A stretch of DNA of 48,720 bases from a bacterium (GTDB taxonomy: Bacteria > Patescibacteriota > Dojkabacteria > GCA-002793355): contig JADYZG010000033.1 of the NCBI GenBank assembly GCA_020853235.1, positions 1 through 48,720 of the forward strand. The letters are read 5' to 3'. Below are positions 1-8,702 of this stretch, in pieces. The notes below the pieces were generated by a model. It saw nothing but the letters and a program-made list of their open reading frames with translations, searched no databases and was not told where the DNA came from. Made by a program: the position numbers and the translations under genes. How positions within the stretch are numbered: the stretch's first letter is position 1; each line of letters begins with the position of its first letter.

Positions 1-138
1 AGGGGTTAATTCCATCGGAAGACCGAATAATTAAGGTCTAAATTTCTAGTTTCAGCAGATTATTGATTTTGAACATATCCAAGTTGAAGTTAAACTTCAG
101 GTTCAGGAATATGTCATATACGGGGAGAAATTTTATTT

Positions 139-1611
139 TCAAATGCTCCCTTTCTCGTAAAACACCTCATTTCTTTCAGAATCAACAAGTATTGCAGGGA
201 ACCTTTCTTTTTGTTGTCCTGATACTGGTACCGCCAGAAAATTTCTTAAATAGGGTTTATCTCTTGCAATCAGAACAACATTCCCACCAAAATTGTCCTT
301 AATTCCTTTACCAATTTCATACAGACCAAACAAAACACCAAAAGCGTTTCCTACCTTAAATTTCGAAACTTCAACGGGATATCCAAGCTCATTACCGTAT
401 TTTTTGTAGTCTGCTTCAACCGCTACTGTGTAAATTGATTCTGCAACTAATGGTAGTCCGTTTATCCCTCCTCTTTCACAATCTACCCTAACGAGTGTTT
501 TTACACGCTCATATTCAGTGCCTGCTCCAATCTCTGACATAAGTACAATATCTACTTCTTGATATCCATTCATATGTGCGTACGTGTTGAGCTTTCCCGC
601 AAAAGTATGTGCCTTTTTCTTGATAGCTACTTCATCAGATAATGGAATGACAGTACCACTAGGATACATATTTGAAACATCATCATCTGTGAGTAAAACG
701 ACGGGCTTTATGGAAATATTCAGTTTCTCAAATTTTTCAACCATACTGTGGAGATACCTAACTAAGGCTGTAGTATCTTCATATCTACGAATTTTGCCAC
801 CTCGGGTCTCGATTTCTTCGTAGCCTATGTTGGTACTAATACCAATGCGATTTCTACCGTCCGAGTCATTATCTTGTAGCAAACGCAAACACTGAACTTT
901 GACAAGATGAATGGGTAAACCATATACGATTGCTTCAAGAATTGCCGATTGTAGATTCCCCAAGTAACACTCTTCATCTCGTTTTTCCCCACGGGGGTTT
1001 GTTATATGAGAAATTATATCCATAGCTTGTACATATCTTGAGAATCCATCGTAAGAGAACTCACTTTGCTCACGTTCAACATAAGCCCTATATGATTTGC
1101 AATATCGGTCAATTTGCTTTAATCTTTTCACTTCAATAGGTAATCGTAACTCGATGCATTGGACATTCTTAATTCGAGTCAGCAATACTTCGGTGGCTTT
1201 AGCGACGAGGCTCGGATATTCTTCCAAAGAAGCTTTGCACATACCATTCATCACGGCGAATACCTCTTCAACTGGAATATTGTTTTGCCCAGAGACAACA
1301 TACGCAATAAGTTCACTGTAGAGATTTATCCCATTGCTCGTTTTGATGCTCTTTGTGATAGATAGTAATTCATCTGCTTGAACTGAATATTTCCTGTTCT
1401 CTCCCTTAGCCGGCGAGAACTCACAGTAAGCACGGTATACCTCTTGCTGTATCTCTTTGCCGACATCAAATGACACTTTCGAAGTGAGTTTGACTTGATT
1501 ACCAAAGAGTCTTCTCGTTATTTCGCTGATATCTCGAGGATTCACACCAAAGATAAACTGATTCGACGTTGGATTGGACAAATAAATTACCGTTTTTGCT
1601 TGTTTTTTCAT
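139..1611 (-). CDS. hypothetical protein, 490 aa, unrecognised
   Basis: I do not recognise a family. The product is a soluble protein of mixed composition with no signal peptide, no membrane segment and no nucleotide-binding loop that I can see. The second half alternates hydrophobic strand-like segments with charged stretches, including a Thr-Asp-Asp-Asp run near residue 308, and looks like an alpha/beta fold. The ATG is the first in frame; no Shine-Dalgarno sequence or -10 box lies close to it. The gene lies just downstream of tRNA-Trp on the same strand, so it may be co-transcribed from the promoter near 1835. The reading frame is long, open and free of rare-codon clusters, so it is very probably a real gene. 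Function unknown. Confidence 0.85.
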   Translation of the reverse strand: MKKQAKTVIYLSNPTSNQFIFGVNPRDISEITRRLFGNQVKLTSKVSFDVGKEIQQEVYRAYCEFSPAKGENRKYSVQADELLSITKSIKTSNGINLYSELIAYVVSGQNNIPVEEVFAVMNGMCKASLEEYPSLVAKATEVLLTRIKNVQCIELRLPIEVKRLKQIDRYCKSYRAYVEREQSEFSYDGFSRYVQAMDIISHITNPRGEKRDEECYLGNLQSAILEAIVYGLPIHLVKVQCLRLLQDNDSDGRNRIGISTNIGYEEIETRGGKIRRYEDTTALVRYLHSMVEKFEKLNISIKPVVLLTDDDVSNMYPSGTVIPLSDEVAIKKKAHTFAGKLNTYAHMNGYQEVDIVLMSEIGAGTEYERVKTLVRVDCERGGINGLPLVAESIYTVAVEADYKKYGNELGYPVEVSKFKVGNAFGVLFGLYEIGKGIKDNFGGNVVLIARDKPYLRNFLAVPVSGQQKERFPAILVDSERNEVFYEKGSI

Positions 1612-1647
1612 ATTCAGCCATATTTAGTTATCTAGAAATTTAAAATA

Positions 1648-1721
1648 TAGGCTAGGAGAGATTCGAACCCTCTTCTTAAGTTTTGGAGACTTATGTTTTA
1701 ACCACATCAAACTACCAGCCC
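1648..1721 (-). tRNA. trnW: tRNA-Trp (anticodon CCA)
   Basis: The minus strand folds as a full cloverleaf. The 7-bp acceptor includes a G1-U72 wobble, the D-stem is GTTT/AAAC, the anticodon stem is TAAGT/ACTTA with loop CTCCAAA, and the T-arm is GAGGG/CTCTC around TTCGAAT. Anticodon CCA reads UGG, so this is tRNA-Trp. No CCA tail is encoded. The discriminator base reads as A73, whereas bacterial TrpRS normally recognises G73. The tRNA sits between a structured leader and the 490-aa hypothetical gene. Confidence 0.9.
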
Positions 1722-1826
1722 GAAAATGAGCTGTCTGCTTGTTCGATATTCAAAAGCGAAATCAATAGCAAACAACCTCTAAATTAGAGGCACCACCAGA
1801 AAACGGTGCTTGAGTTTGCTTTCATA
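1722..1826 (-). ncRNA. structured leader RNA upstream of tRNA-Trp
   Basis: The transcript expected from the promoter at 1831-1839 carries about 100 nt before the tRNA. Part of it can fold into a three-way junction: outer helix GCAAAC/GTTTGC (1814-1819 with 1768-1773), hairpin GCACC/GGTGC (1805-1809 with 1790-1794) and hairpin CCTCT/AGAGG (1786-1790 with 1776-1780). I could not match it to a known RNA class. It may be only a tRNA precursor leader, but three nested perfect helices in 52 nt are more than needed for that. Confidence 0.4.
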
Positions 1827-1830
1827 CTAA

Positions 1831-1839
1831 ATTATATCA
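1831..1839 (-). promoter_or_regulatory. extended -10 promoter for tRNA-Trp
   Basis: Minus strand reads TGATATAAT, a perfect TGn-TATAAT extended -10 element. No convincing -35 box at 16-18 nt. Transcription would start near 1824. Confidence 0.6.
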
Positions 1840-1932
1840 TAAAACCAAGCTTTCGGCACAACAATTGGTCAAGGGTAACAGTTTCGAGTTCTATCCCTCG
1901 GTTCCGAAACGTGTCAACGAGGAGGAGTGAAA

Positions 1933-2019
1933 ATGATTTGTCACCAAAATTTAGCAACGAACACACCTATTAGCCATCTATCTAGAGGTTCTATTTCTAC
2001 ACTCTTCAACCTATCATAA
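1933..2019 (+). CDS. possible 28-aa small ORF with strong Shine-Dalgarno
   Basis: A short reading frame begins with ATG preceded by GAGGAGG at 1919-1925, which is an ideal ribosome binding site at good spacing. This is notable because most genes in this window have no such site. The peptide is polar, rich in Ser, Asn and Thr, and has no recognisable motif. Its TAA overlaps the first base of the -35 box of the next gene's promoter. No promoter for the small ORF itself is obvious. It could be chance or a remnant of a longer gene. Confidence 0.25.
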   Translation: MICHQNLATNTPISHLSRGSISTLFNLS

Positions 2020-2047
2020 TGACAAATGCCCTGTTATTTGGTATAAT
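2019..2047 (+). promoter_or_regulatory. sigma70 promoter with extended -10
   Basis: ATGACA (-35, 5 of 6 consensus) at 2019-2024, a 17-nt spacer, and TATAAT at 2042-2047 preceded by TGG, giving an extended -10. It is among the best-matching promoters in the window. It drives the 124-aa gene at 2086 with a leader of about 33 nt. Confidence 0.75.
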
Positions 2048-2085
2048 AATCCGTTGTCACTAAATAAATTGTCAGGTATGTCATC

Positions 2086-2460
2086 ATGACAGATCAACAT
2101 TCAAATTCACCAATTACAAATTCTTCAATTGGTGTAGTCAAATTCTCACAGGAAAAAGCAGGTCTTCCAGATGTGCGCAAAATTGCACAGGAATGGGAAA
2201 AAGATTCTGGCTTTAAACAAATCATTGTTCGTAAAGTCTCAAAAGACGATTACGGCATTCAATTTATCTATATCTCACAACCTGCCCAAACAGGTAAAGC
2301 CACTGGAGAAGACTTCTCTAAGTGGTTTATGGAAACATTCGTTTTTGCTTATAAAGAGCAATACGGTATGTATGCCTACGACATCAATCACTCAACAGGT
2401 GATGATAACTCTGACCATCTGAAAAAGATGTTCATAAAGAACGAGCCTATTACTTTGTAG
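2086..2460 (+). CDS. hypothetical protein, 124 aa
   Basis: Small soluble acidic protein without signal peptide or membrane segment. A polar N-terminal tail of about 15 residues precedes a compact domain with aromatic-rich segments (residues 60-110). I do not recognise the family. Start choice: the ATG has AGG about 10 nt upstream and a near-consensus promoter 39 nt away, so expression is probably strong. It is monocistronic, since a hairpin follows and the next gene has its own promoter. Confidence 0.75.
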   Translation: MTDQHSNSPITNSSIGVVKFSQEKAGLPDVRKIAQEWEKDSGFKQIIVRKVSKDDYGIQFIYISQPAQTGKATGEDFSKWFMETFVFAYKEQYGMYAYDINHSTGDDNSDHLKKMFIKNEPITL

Positions 2461-2474
2461 GTTCACTCTAGGTG

Positions 2475-2502
2475 GAGTCCCGTATGACAACTATCGGGGC
2501 TC
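2475..2502 (+). terminator. stem-loop after the 124-aa gene
   Basis: GAGTCCCG and CGGGGCTC form an 8-bp stem (one G-U) with a 12-nt loop, 15 nt after the stop codon. There is no good U-run behind it, so it may be a weak terminator or an mRNA-stabilising hairpin. Confidence 0.4.
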
Positions 2503-2595
2503 TTACCAATATAGCCTAAGAGCAAATAAGAAAGATGCCTGCCTTTCTGTAATCAATAATGCGATTCCCTATCTTTAATACTCTGATCTATTTTA

Positions 2596-2604
2596 TGTTA
2601 TAAC
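2596..2604 (+). promoter_or_regulatory. extended -10 placed for a leaderless mRNA (SDR gene)
   Basis: TGTTATAAC is a TGn-TATAAC extended -10. Only 5 nt separate it from the ATG at 2610, so the expected transcription start is at or next to the A of the start codon. Confidence 0.65.
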
Positions 2605-2609
2605 TACTC

Positions 2610-3446
2610 ATGAAAAACGTCGTCTTTATTACAGGTTGCTCCTCCGGGTTTGGGTATCTGACTGCATTGAAGTTTGTCAAAAATAATTGGGCAGTTTATG
2701 GAACTGTTCGTAACCTCAAGGCGCCAGTTGTTATGGAACTAAAAACCGCTAGAATTACTGTTTTACCGATGGATGTGACAGATGAAAAAAGCATAATAGG
2801 TGCAGTAAACAAAGTCATTGAGATGGAAAAGAAAATCGATGTACTTGTCAACAATGCAGGTGTTGGATTTATTGGCCCAGTGGAAGAATTTTCCACAGAG
2901 GAAATTCGCAAGCAATTTGAGGTCAATTTATTTGGAGTACAGAGAGTTATTAAAGAAGTACTTCCCCATATGAGAAGTAGAAACTCAGGAAAGATCATCA
3001 ACTTAAGTTCTCTGGCTGCAATTTCTACGACAGCGCTTTACGGCATCTACTCTGCAACTAAAACCGCACTCGAAGCGATGTCCGAAGCGCTGAATCTCGA
3101 AGTTTCTAAATGGAACATAACTGTTTCGCTTATTGAGCCAGGTAGTTTTGCAACCGATTTCGGAAAAAACATGCAAAGCCCCAGATGGCTAAATGGCAAT
3201 TCTCCTTATGAGCAACTTACAAAAAATTACAACCAATTACGTTCAAAGTTAGACGCGAGGAAACAACGGGTGCCATGGTTAAGAAATCCACAAAGAGTCG
3301 CGAATCTCATCTACAAAGTTGCTCAGAAAAGACACCCAAAACTACGGTATTCAATTGGGATTGGGGCTAAACTTATCTCTATTACTGCAAGAATTTTTCC
3401 CTATAGTTGGAGACTTGCCATTCTCAAATGGTACTATAAATGGTAA
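2610..3446 (+). CDS. short-chain dehydrogenase/reductase
   Basis: Classical SDR oxidoreductase of 278 aa acting on an alcohol or carbonyl with NAD(P)H. The N-terminal Rossmann fold carries the TGxxxGxG loop (TGCSSGFG, residues 8-15). NNAG follows near residue 85, the catalytic Ser lies in the INLSS segment (about residue 133), and the YxxxK motif appears as YSATK near residue 147. The C-terminal 90 residues resemble the extended substrate loop of the 17-beta-HSD/retinol-dehydrogenase-like branch, but the substrate cannot be told. No Shine-Dalgarno precedes the ATG, and the -10 box ends 5 nt upstream, so the mRNA is probably leaderless. It converges with nrdJ. Confidence 0.92.
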   Translation: MKNVVFITGCSSGFGYLTALKFVKNNWAVYGTVRNLKAPVVMELKTARITVLPMDVTDEKSIIGAVNKVIEMEKKIDVLVNNAGVGFIGPVEEFSTEEIRKQFEVNLFGVQRVIKEVLPHMRSRNSGKIINLSSLAAISTTALYGIYSATKTALEAMSEALNLEVSKWNITVSLIEPGSFATDFGKNMQSPRWLNGNSPYEQLTKNYNQLRSKLDARKQRVPWLRNPQRVANLIYKVAQKRHPKLRYSIGIGAKLISITARIFPYSWRLAILKWYYKW

Positions 3447-3494
3447 ACTCCCTAGTGAGTAGATATTTTGGACTAAACTACTTTCTATCCTTCC

Positions 3495-6400
3495 CTACGA
3501 ACAACCACTCGTTGCCCCACAATCCAAACACTTGTAACACGCGCCGTTACGTATCATAACCGCACCGCAATCAGAGCAAAGTGGAGCATCTTCATTATTC
3601 TGCTTTAATGCTTGTTGTGCTTGATCTTTTTTAAGCATTTCCAAATCTACGGAAAATGGTGTGGTAATTTGTTTTTCTATGCGCACAGGAACCGGTTTAG
3701 TCTCAACTATTCGAGTAGTAATTTCACCTCCCGGCGTTTGCGTTTGTACTGGAGCCCCAATAACACGTGGCTCGTAAGAAGCATGGTGGTGATAAACTTT
3801 TACGATATCTACTGCCTTGATGTCACCATTACTCATTGCTCTGTCAACTAATTCTGAAGTGTGATACTTTTTTGCTGTATCCGAATCAAGAAACTTCAAG
3901 GCCAACCATCGTGCCAAATAATCAACAATCGATTTTGCCATTGGAATATTTTTATTATTCGTCATGCCAGATGGTTCGAATCGAACATGAGAATACTTGC
4001 CGATGAGAACTTGCAAAGGTACTCCATATTGTAGGTTTAGAGATAACGAGATTGCCCAGGCATCCATAATTCCACTCAGCGTACTTCCTTCTTTATTCAT
4101 GGTTAAGAAAATTTCTCCTGGCGTACCATCAGCAAAAAGGCTAACCGTAATATACCCTTCATGCCCGCCAATTTCGAATTTGTGAGTGATACTAACTCTT
4201 TCCAGTGGCATTTTCCTTCTCAACGCTACTGCAGATGTCGATTGAGTAACGATTGCCTCCTTTTTAACAGCTTCTGCGACGACAGCTGGTGTTACGTTAG
4301 AATCGACCTCCTCTTCTCCAAAATCGAACAGTTTCGCATAAACACTACCCTCGTCCGAAGATGTTGATAATGGTTGAGAAAGTTTTGATCCGTCTCGATA
4401 AAGTGCGTTGCATTTCAAACCGAGCTTCCAACTAGTCATATAAATCTCTTGAATATCTGCAATTGTTGCATTTTCTGGCAAATTTACTGTTTTGCTTATT
4501 GAACCAGATATAAATGGTTGACCAGAGGCAAGCATTTTAACGTGGCCCATTGGGGCAATATATCTTGTTCCCCTACTTCCACATTTGTTTGCACAATCGA
4601 AAACTGGATAGTGTTCCATTTTCAAATGTGGAGCTCCCTCAACAGTCATTGAGCCACAAATATATTCGTTTGCTGCAGAAACCTGCTCTGTTGTAAATCC
4701 TAGTTCTTGAAGTAAATCAAAATCTGAAGAATTTATATCTTTATCAGACACTAAACTGTTAACAAAGTCGGCTCCAAGGACATACTGATTAAACAAAAAA
4801 GTAATATTAAAAGCCGACGCAAGTTGTGATTCAAGTGCATCTAATTTCTCGTCAGTAAACCCCTTTTCCTTTAAAGTTTGTCTGTTAATATGTGGCGCAC
4901 CATTAAGTGATGCTGAGCCAAGAACATATTGTAAAATATCATGTACTTGATACTCATCATAGCCCAGTGCTTTCAAAGCTGGTTCAACCGATTGATTAGC
5001 AATCTTAAAGTAACCACCACCGACAAGCTTCTTAAACTTTACAAGCGCAAAATCTGGTTCAAAACCTGTTGTATCACAATCCATAACCAGCCCAATAGTC
5101 CCTGTCGGAGCAATAACGGTTACTTGTGCATTCCTATAGCCAAATTTCTCTCCCAATTCTAGGGCTTTATCCCAACTTTCGCGTGCAGCATTTAACAGGT
5201 AAGGAGGAGTCATTGCTGTGTCAATAGCAACAGGGATTGTTGATAATTGTTCATATTCGGAAGGATTCGAGTTATAAGCGACTCGACGATGGTTTCTAAT
5301 TATACGCAGCATATGTTCCTTATTTGCTTCATATCTTTCAAATGTACCGACTACCTTCGCCATTTCTGCCGAGGCTGCATAAGAATCGCCTGTCATAATT
5401 GCTGTAAGAGCGCCGGTCATGTTCCTCGCCTCGTCACTATCGTATGGTAATCCCATTTTCATCAAGATAGTGCCTAAATTGGCATAGCCCAATCCGAGGG
5501 TACGATATTGAAAGGTTCTTTCTGCCATTTTTGCCGATGGCGATTGTGACATAAGTACAGAAATTTCAAGAACAATTGTCCAGAGTCTAATAACATGACG
5601 GTACGTTTGAATATCGAACATTTTTGTTTCTGGATCATAAAACTTCTCTAGGTTTATCGAAGCAAGATTACAGGCGGTTTCATCCAAAAACATGTATTCT
5701 GAGCAGGGATTCGATGCATTTATACGACCATCTTCCGGGCAGGTGTGCCAATCATTAATTGTCGTGTCAAATTGTAATCCTGGGTCTGCGGATTCCCATG
5801 CTGCCTCAGCAATTTGATCCCAAATATTCTTAGCCTTAGCAGTTTTCTTTACAGTACCGTCTACTCTACTCAATAAGTTCCATTCTCTATCTGCTTCAAC
5901 AGCTTCCATAAATGCGTCAGTAACTCGAACGCTATTGTTTGAATTTTGTCCATCCACTGTTACATATGCTTCCGAACGGTAATCAGTATCAAATGTACTA
6001 AAGTGAAATGCTTCAGAAGTTACTCCATTTTCTACCAACATAAGTACGCGCTTTACGTAATTTAGCGGAACATGTTGTTTGTTTGCTTCCTTAATCCTTT
6101 GCTTTAATTCTGGGTTCTTCTCTGGGTCAATCCCGTTTACTTCGGCAGATTGCATAATTCCCTTGAGATGCTCGTACGCAATTTTGCTCCCTGTGACCAA
6201 AGCAACAACTTTTCTTTCCTCTCGAACTTTCCATTGAATAAACTTTTCTATATCTGGATGATTCACATTTAGAATTACCATTTTTGCTGCTCGTCTTGTT
6301 GTCCCACCCGACTTAACCGATCCTGCTGCTCGATCAAAAACCGAAAGAAAACTCAAAACACCAGAAGATGTCCCCCCTCCCGAAAGTTGTGCACCTTCCT

Positions 6401-7151
6401 CTCGAAGATTTGAGAAGTTGGTTCCAGTTCCTGAACCATACTTGAATACACGAGCTTCTCGAGTTAGAAGATCAAAAATCCCCTGTGGATTAACAAGATC
6501 GTCATTAATTTCTTGAATAAAACAAGCGTGTGGCTGAGGATGAGAGTACGCATCAATCGATTTCGTTAACTCACCTGTAGTTGGGTCAACATAGTAATGA
6601 CCTTGTGCAGGACCATTCACCCCATATGCCCAATGTAATCCAGTATTGAACCATTGTGGAGAGTTTGGTGCTGTAGTTTGAGAAATTATTGTATATTTTA
6701 ATTCATCGTAGAATGCAGCTGCGTCTTCAGGTGTTTCAAAGTATCCATATTGCTCGCCCCACCAAGTCCACGCTCCTGCCAACCTATGTGCTACTTGTTT
6801 GATAGACCATTCCCCAGTAAATTCGTCTGGTTTACGAAGAGCCTTTTCCAATTTCTCAAAACTATCTTCCTTCGTAAAGTCAGTCTTCTCTACTATTTCT
6901 ACTGGGATTCCTCTCTTACGGAAATACTTTTGTGCAAGAATATCTGTTGCTACTTGTGACCAAGTTACAGGAACTTCCACGTCTTCTTTTTGGAAAATTG
7001 CTTTGCCAGTAACATCAACAATTTTAGATGTCCTTTTTTCGTAAACTATCTGCTCCAATAAGTTATTTTCTGGTGAAGTAAATATTCGTTTTATTTTTAG
7101 TCCTTTTTCACCAATATGTTCTTTTATAACCGCATCAATCGAATACTTCAT
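3495..7151 (-). CDS. nrdJ: vitamin B12-dependent (class II) ribonucleotide reductase
   Basis: Reduces ribonucleotides to deoxyribonucleotides using adenosylcobalamin to make a thiyl radical. It needs no oxygen and no second subunit. At 1218 aa it is a full-length long-form NrdJ. Visible signatures are the Cys pair C210 (in HACFI) and C494 (in ETACNLAS), the radical cysteine C483 in NPCSE with E485, the Gly-rich GSGTGTNFSNLR (239-250), and a C-terminal zinc-ribbon/redox tail with CSDC and CLDC pairs. No ATP-cone is evident at the N-terminus. The ATG has AGGGAG immediately upstream, unusually close to the start. I saw no cobalamin riboswitch and no clear NrdR box in the 170 bp upstream. It is the only deoxynucleotide synthesis gene here. 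Confidence 0.97.
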   Translation of the reverse strand: MKYSIDAVIKEHIGEKGLKIKRIFTSPENNLLEQIVYEKRTSKIVDVTGKAIFQKEDVEVPVTWSQVATDILAQKYFRKRGIPVEIVEKTDFTKEDSFEKLEKALRKPDEFTGEWSIKQVAHRLAGAWTWWGEQYGYFETPEDAAAFYDELKYTIISQTTAPNSPQWFNTGLHWAYGVNGPAQGHYYVDPTTGELTKSIDAYSHPQPHACFIQEINDDLVNPQGIFDLLTREARVFKYGSGTGTNFSNLREEGAQLSGGGTSSGVLSFLSVFDRAAGSVKSGGTTRRAAKMVILNVNHPDIEKFIQWKVREERKVVALVTGSKIAYEHLKGIMQSAEVNGIDPEKNPELKQRIKEANKQHVPLNYVKRVLMLVENGVTSEAFHFSTFDTDYRSEAYVTVDGQNSNNSVRVTDAFMEAVEADREWNLLSRVDGTVKKTAKAKNIWDQIAEAAWESADPGLQFDTTINDWHTCPEDGRINASNPCSEYMFLDETACNLASINLEKFYDPETKMFDIQTYRHVIRLWTIVLEISVLMSQSPSAKMAERTFQYRTLGLGYANLGTILMKMGLPYDSDEARNMTGALTAIMTGDSYAASAEMAKVVGTFERYEANKEHMLRIIRNHRRVAYNSNPSEYEQLSTIPVAIDTAMTPPYLLNAARESWDKALELGEKFGYRNAQVTVIAPTGTIGLVMDCDTTGFEPDFALVKFKKLVGGGYFKIANQSVEPALKALGYDEYQVHDILQYVLGSASLNGAPHINRQTLKEKGFTDEKLDALESQLASAFNITFLFNQYVLGADFVNSLVSDKDINSSDFDLLQELGFTTEQVSAANEYICGSMTVEGAPHLKMEHYPVFDCANKCGSRGTRYIAPMGHVKMLASGQPFISGSISKTVNLPENATIADIQEIYMTSWKLGLKCNALYRDGSKLSQPLSTSSDEGSVYAKLFDFGEEEVDSNVTPAVVAEAVKKEAIVTQSTSAVALRRKMPLERVSITHKFEIGGHEGYITVSLFADGTPGEIFLTMNKEGSTLSGIMDAWAISLSLNLQYGVPLQVLIGKYSHVRFEPSGMTNNKNIPMAKSIVDYLARWLALKFLDSDTAKKYHTSELVDRAMSNGDIKAVDIVKVYHHHASYEPRVIGAPVQTQTPGGEITTRIVETKPVPVRIEKQITTPFSVDLEMLKKDQAQQALKQNNEDAPLCSDCGAVMIRNGACYKCLDCGATSGCS

Positions 7152-7374
7152 ACTCCCTAAACTAACTTAACTGAAGGAGAATATTTCCTTGAATAATACG
7201 ATATAGGCTAGAAAGTTTCACGTCAACGGATAACTGAAAATAACCACAAAGTAATATCCTATACATATGGTGTACAGATAAACGACCAAATAATGGATTA
7301 TTTAGAACTTGTTTCATAAATAAATGTTTTGTATTCACCATGATACATTCCTGTATAACTTCTTGGGAAAGCTG

Positions 7375-7380
7375 TACAAT
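7375..7380 (+). promoter_or_regulatory. -10 box for PIG-L gene, leaderless arrangement
   Basis: TACAAT ends 6 nt before the ATG at 7387. There is no good -35 and no TGn extension, so this is weaker than the others, but the spacing fits the recurrent leaderless pattern. Confidence 0.45.
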
Positions 7381-7386
7381 ACCCTC

Positions 7387-8133
7387 ATGAATACATGCAT
7401 AGACCAATTTGCACAGATTTTCACCACTAAAAAAAAGATCATGGTCGTTATGGCACATCCAGACGACTCGGAGATCATGGCAGGGGGGACGATTTCTCGA
7501 CTCACCGCAGCCGGAAAGGAGGTTTGTGTTGTTAAGGTAACACGTGGAGGAAAGGGATCTCGCCAAGAAGTAATTACTGAAGAAACACTCGAAAAAATAA
7601 GAATCTCGGAGGATAATCACTCAATGGAGATTTTACGCATTAAACCAGAAAATCGTATTTTCCTAGATATCCCTGACGGAAATGTCGACAATTCTCTCGA
7701 AACCATTGGTAAAATCGCATTACAAATTCGACTTTTCAAACCAGAGCTGATTATTACACACAACCCCGAAGATGTTATTGTCAAATTCGATGCAGAAAAC
7801 AGCTGGATTAACCACCGAGACCACCGAAATACAGCACTTTCAACAATTGACGCGGCTTACCCATTCAGTAGAGACCTACTTTTCTTCCCAGAACACTTTC
7901 AAATCGCTGGAGCTGAATCACATTCGGTTACAGAATTCTTGCTTGTCGATTACTACAATCATGAAGACACCATTTGCATTGATGTCACCGGCTTCACGCA
8001 AAAAAGGACCGATGAGACAGCTTCCCATGCCTCACAATTTGATCGTAAACGGGCAGAGTCATTTACTGAATTTTTTACAAATTCAAATTCGGACAAAAAC
8101 TATGAAAAATTCAGATATGTTAAAGTCGACTGA
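7387..8133 (+). CDS. PIG-L/LmbE-family deacetylase
   Basis: Zinc-dependent N-acetylglucosaminyl deacetylase-like hydrolase of the PIG-L superfamily (248 aa from this start). It shows the family hallmark AHPDDSE near residue 21 (His and Asp metal ligands) followed by GGT, and the second metal motif HRDHR near residue 140. The exact substrate is unknown; relatives deacetylate GlcNAc-PI, bacillithiol or mycothiol precursors, and sugars. An ATG exists further upstream (7324), but I prefer 7387 because of the -10 spacing and because the upstream extension shows no conserved features. The last 32 nt overlap the next gene, suggesting an operon. Confidence 0.88.
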   Translation: MNTCIDQFAQIFTTKKKIMVVMAHPDDSEIMAGGTISRLTAAGKEVCVVKVTRGGKGSRQEVITEETLEKIRISEDNHSMEILRIKPENRIFLDIPDGNVDNSLETIGKIALQIRLFKPELIITHNPEDVIVKFDAENSWINHRDHRNTALSTIDAAYPFSRDLLFFPEHFQIAGAESHSVTEFLLVDYYNHEDTICIDVTGFTQKRTDETASHASQFDRKRAESFTEFFTNSNSDKNYEKFRYVKVD

Positions 8134-8701
8134 TAGTATTCTCAGGCATATAGTCCAAAAATTCTTAAAAGAGAAGTTTGATACTTCTGAGTTCCTGAAA
8201 CATACTTCTCGTAAATTAATTGAAACAATCGAAATAGAATTAAACAGCGCAATCTCCTTGTATAATATGAAAAGAACGACAGAGTTTAAACCTTATCATC
8301 GTAATGCGATTGAACTTTCAAATGTTTTGAAAGCTGATTTACCCATTTATAAAGATATCATCCATACCAAAAACCTATTGGATACTGTTGGCAAAGAACT
8401 TCATAATGAACCTTACTTTAGAGAAGTTTGGGAGATAGAAAACCAAGAATATTTACTTTGCAACTTATTGCTTCTTATTTACAGAACATCAATGCTTACT
8501 ATCAACAAAAGCATGCTCACCAATCCCGACGGGTCTAGAAAAGTGCAAATTTCGTCGGCAATAGAAGAAATGATCTTCGAGATGAAATTGAATGGTACTA
8601 ACTCAATATGCTATTCAGCATTTAAACCCTGGCTAGTAAACTGGAAAGAGGAAGGATTTTCAGAAGAACTATTTTTAGCAGTGCAACTATTAGAACCCTA
8701 G
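8102..8701 (+). CDS. hypothetical protein, 199 aa
   Basis: Predicted all-helical soluble protein with many Lys, Glu and Leu residues and no recognisable motif. The frame stays open far upstream inside the PIG-L gene, but that part is a shadow of the deacetylase; the first sensible starts are ATG 8102 or ATG 8117, both overlapping the PIG-L end. It is probably translationally coupled to it. It ends 1 nt from the stop of the convergent membrane-protein gene. Function unknown. Confidence 0.7.
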   Translation: MKNSDMLKSTDSILRHIVQKFLKEKFDTSEFLKHTSRKLIETIEIELNSAISLYNMKRTTEFKPYHRNAIELSNVLKADLPIYKDIIHTKNLLDTVGKELHNEPYFREVWEIENQEYLLCNLLLLIYRTSMLTINKSMLTNPDGSRKVQISSAIEEMIFEMKLNGTNSICYSAFKPWLVNWKEEGFSEELFLAVQLLEP

Positions 8702-8702
8702 T

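Noticed and set aside
1-138. Left-edge 138 bp
   Set aside because: It contains a short weak palindrome (85-99) but no gene or convincing terminator.
7152-7323. Cobalamin riboswitch or NrdR box before nrdJ
   Set aside because: I found no B12-box-like sequence and only a poor partial match to an NrdR palindrome.
7772-8101. 5' part of the long frame that continues into the 199-aa gene
   Set aside because: It overlaps the well-supported PIG-L deacetylase in another frame and reads as non-protein-like; the real gene begins near 8102.
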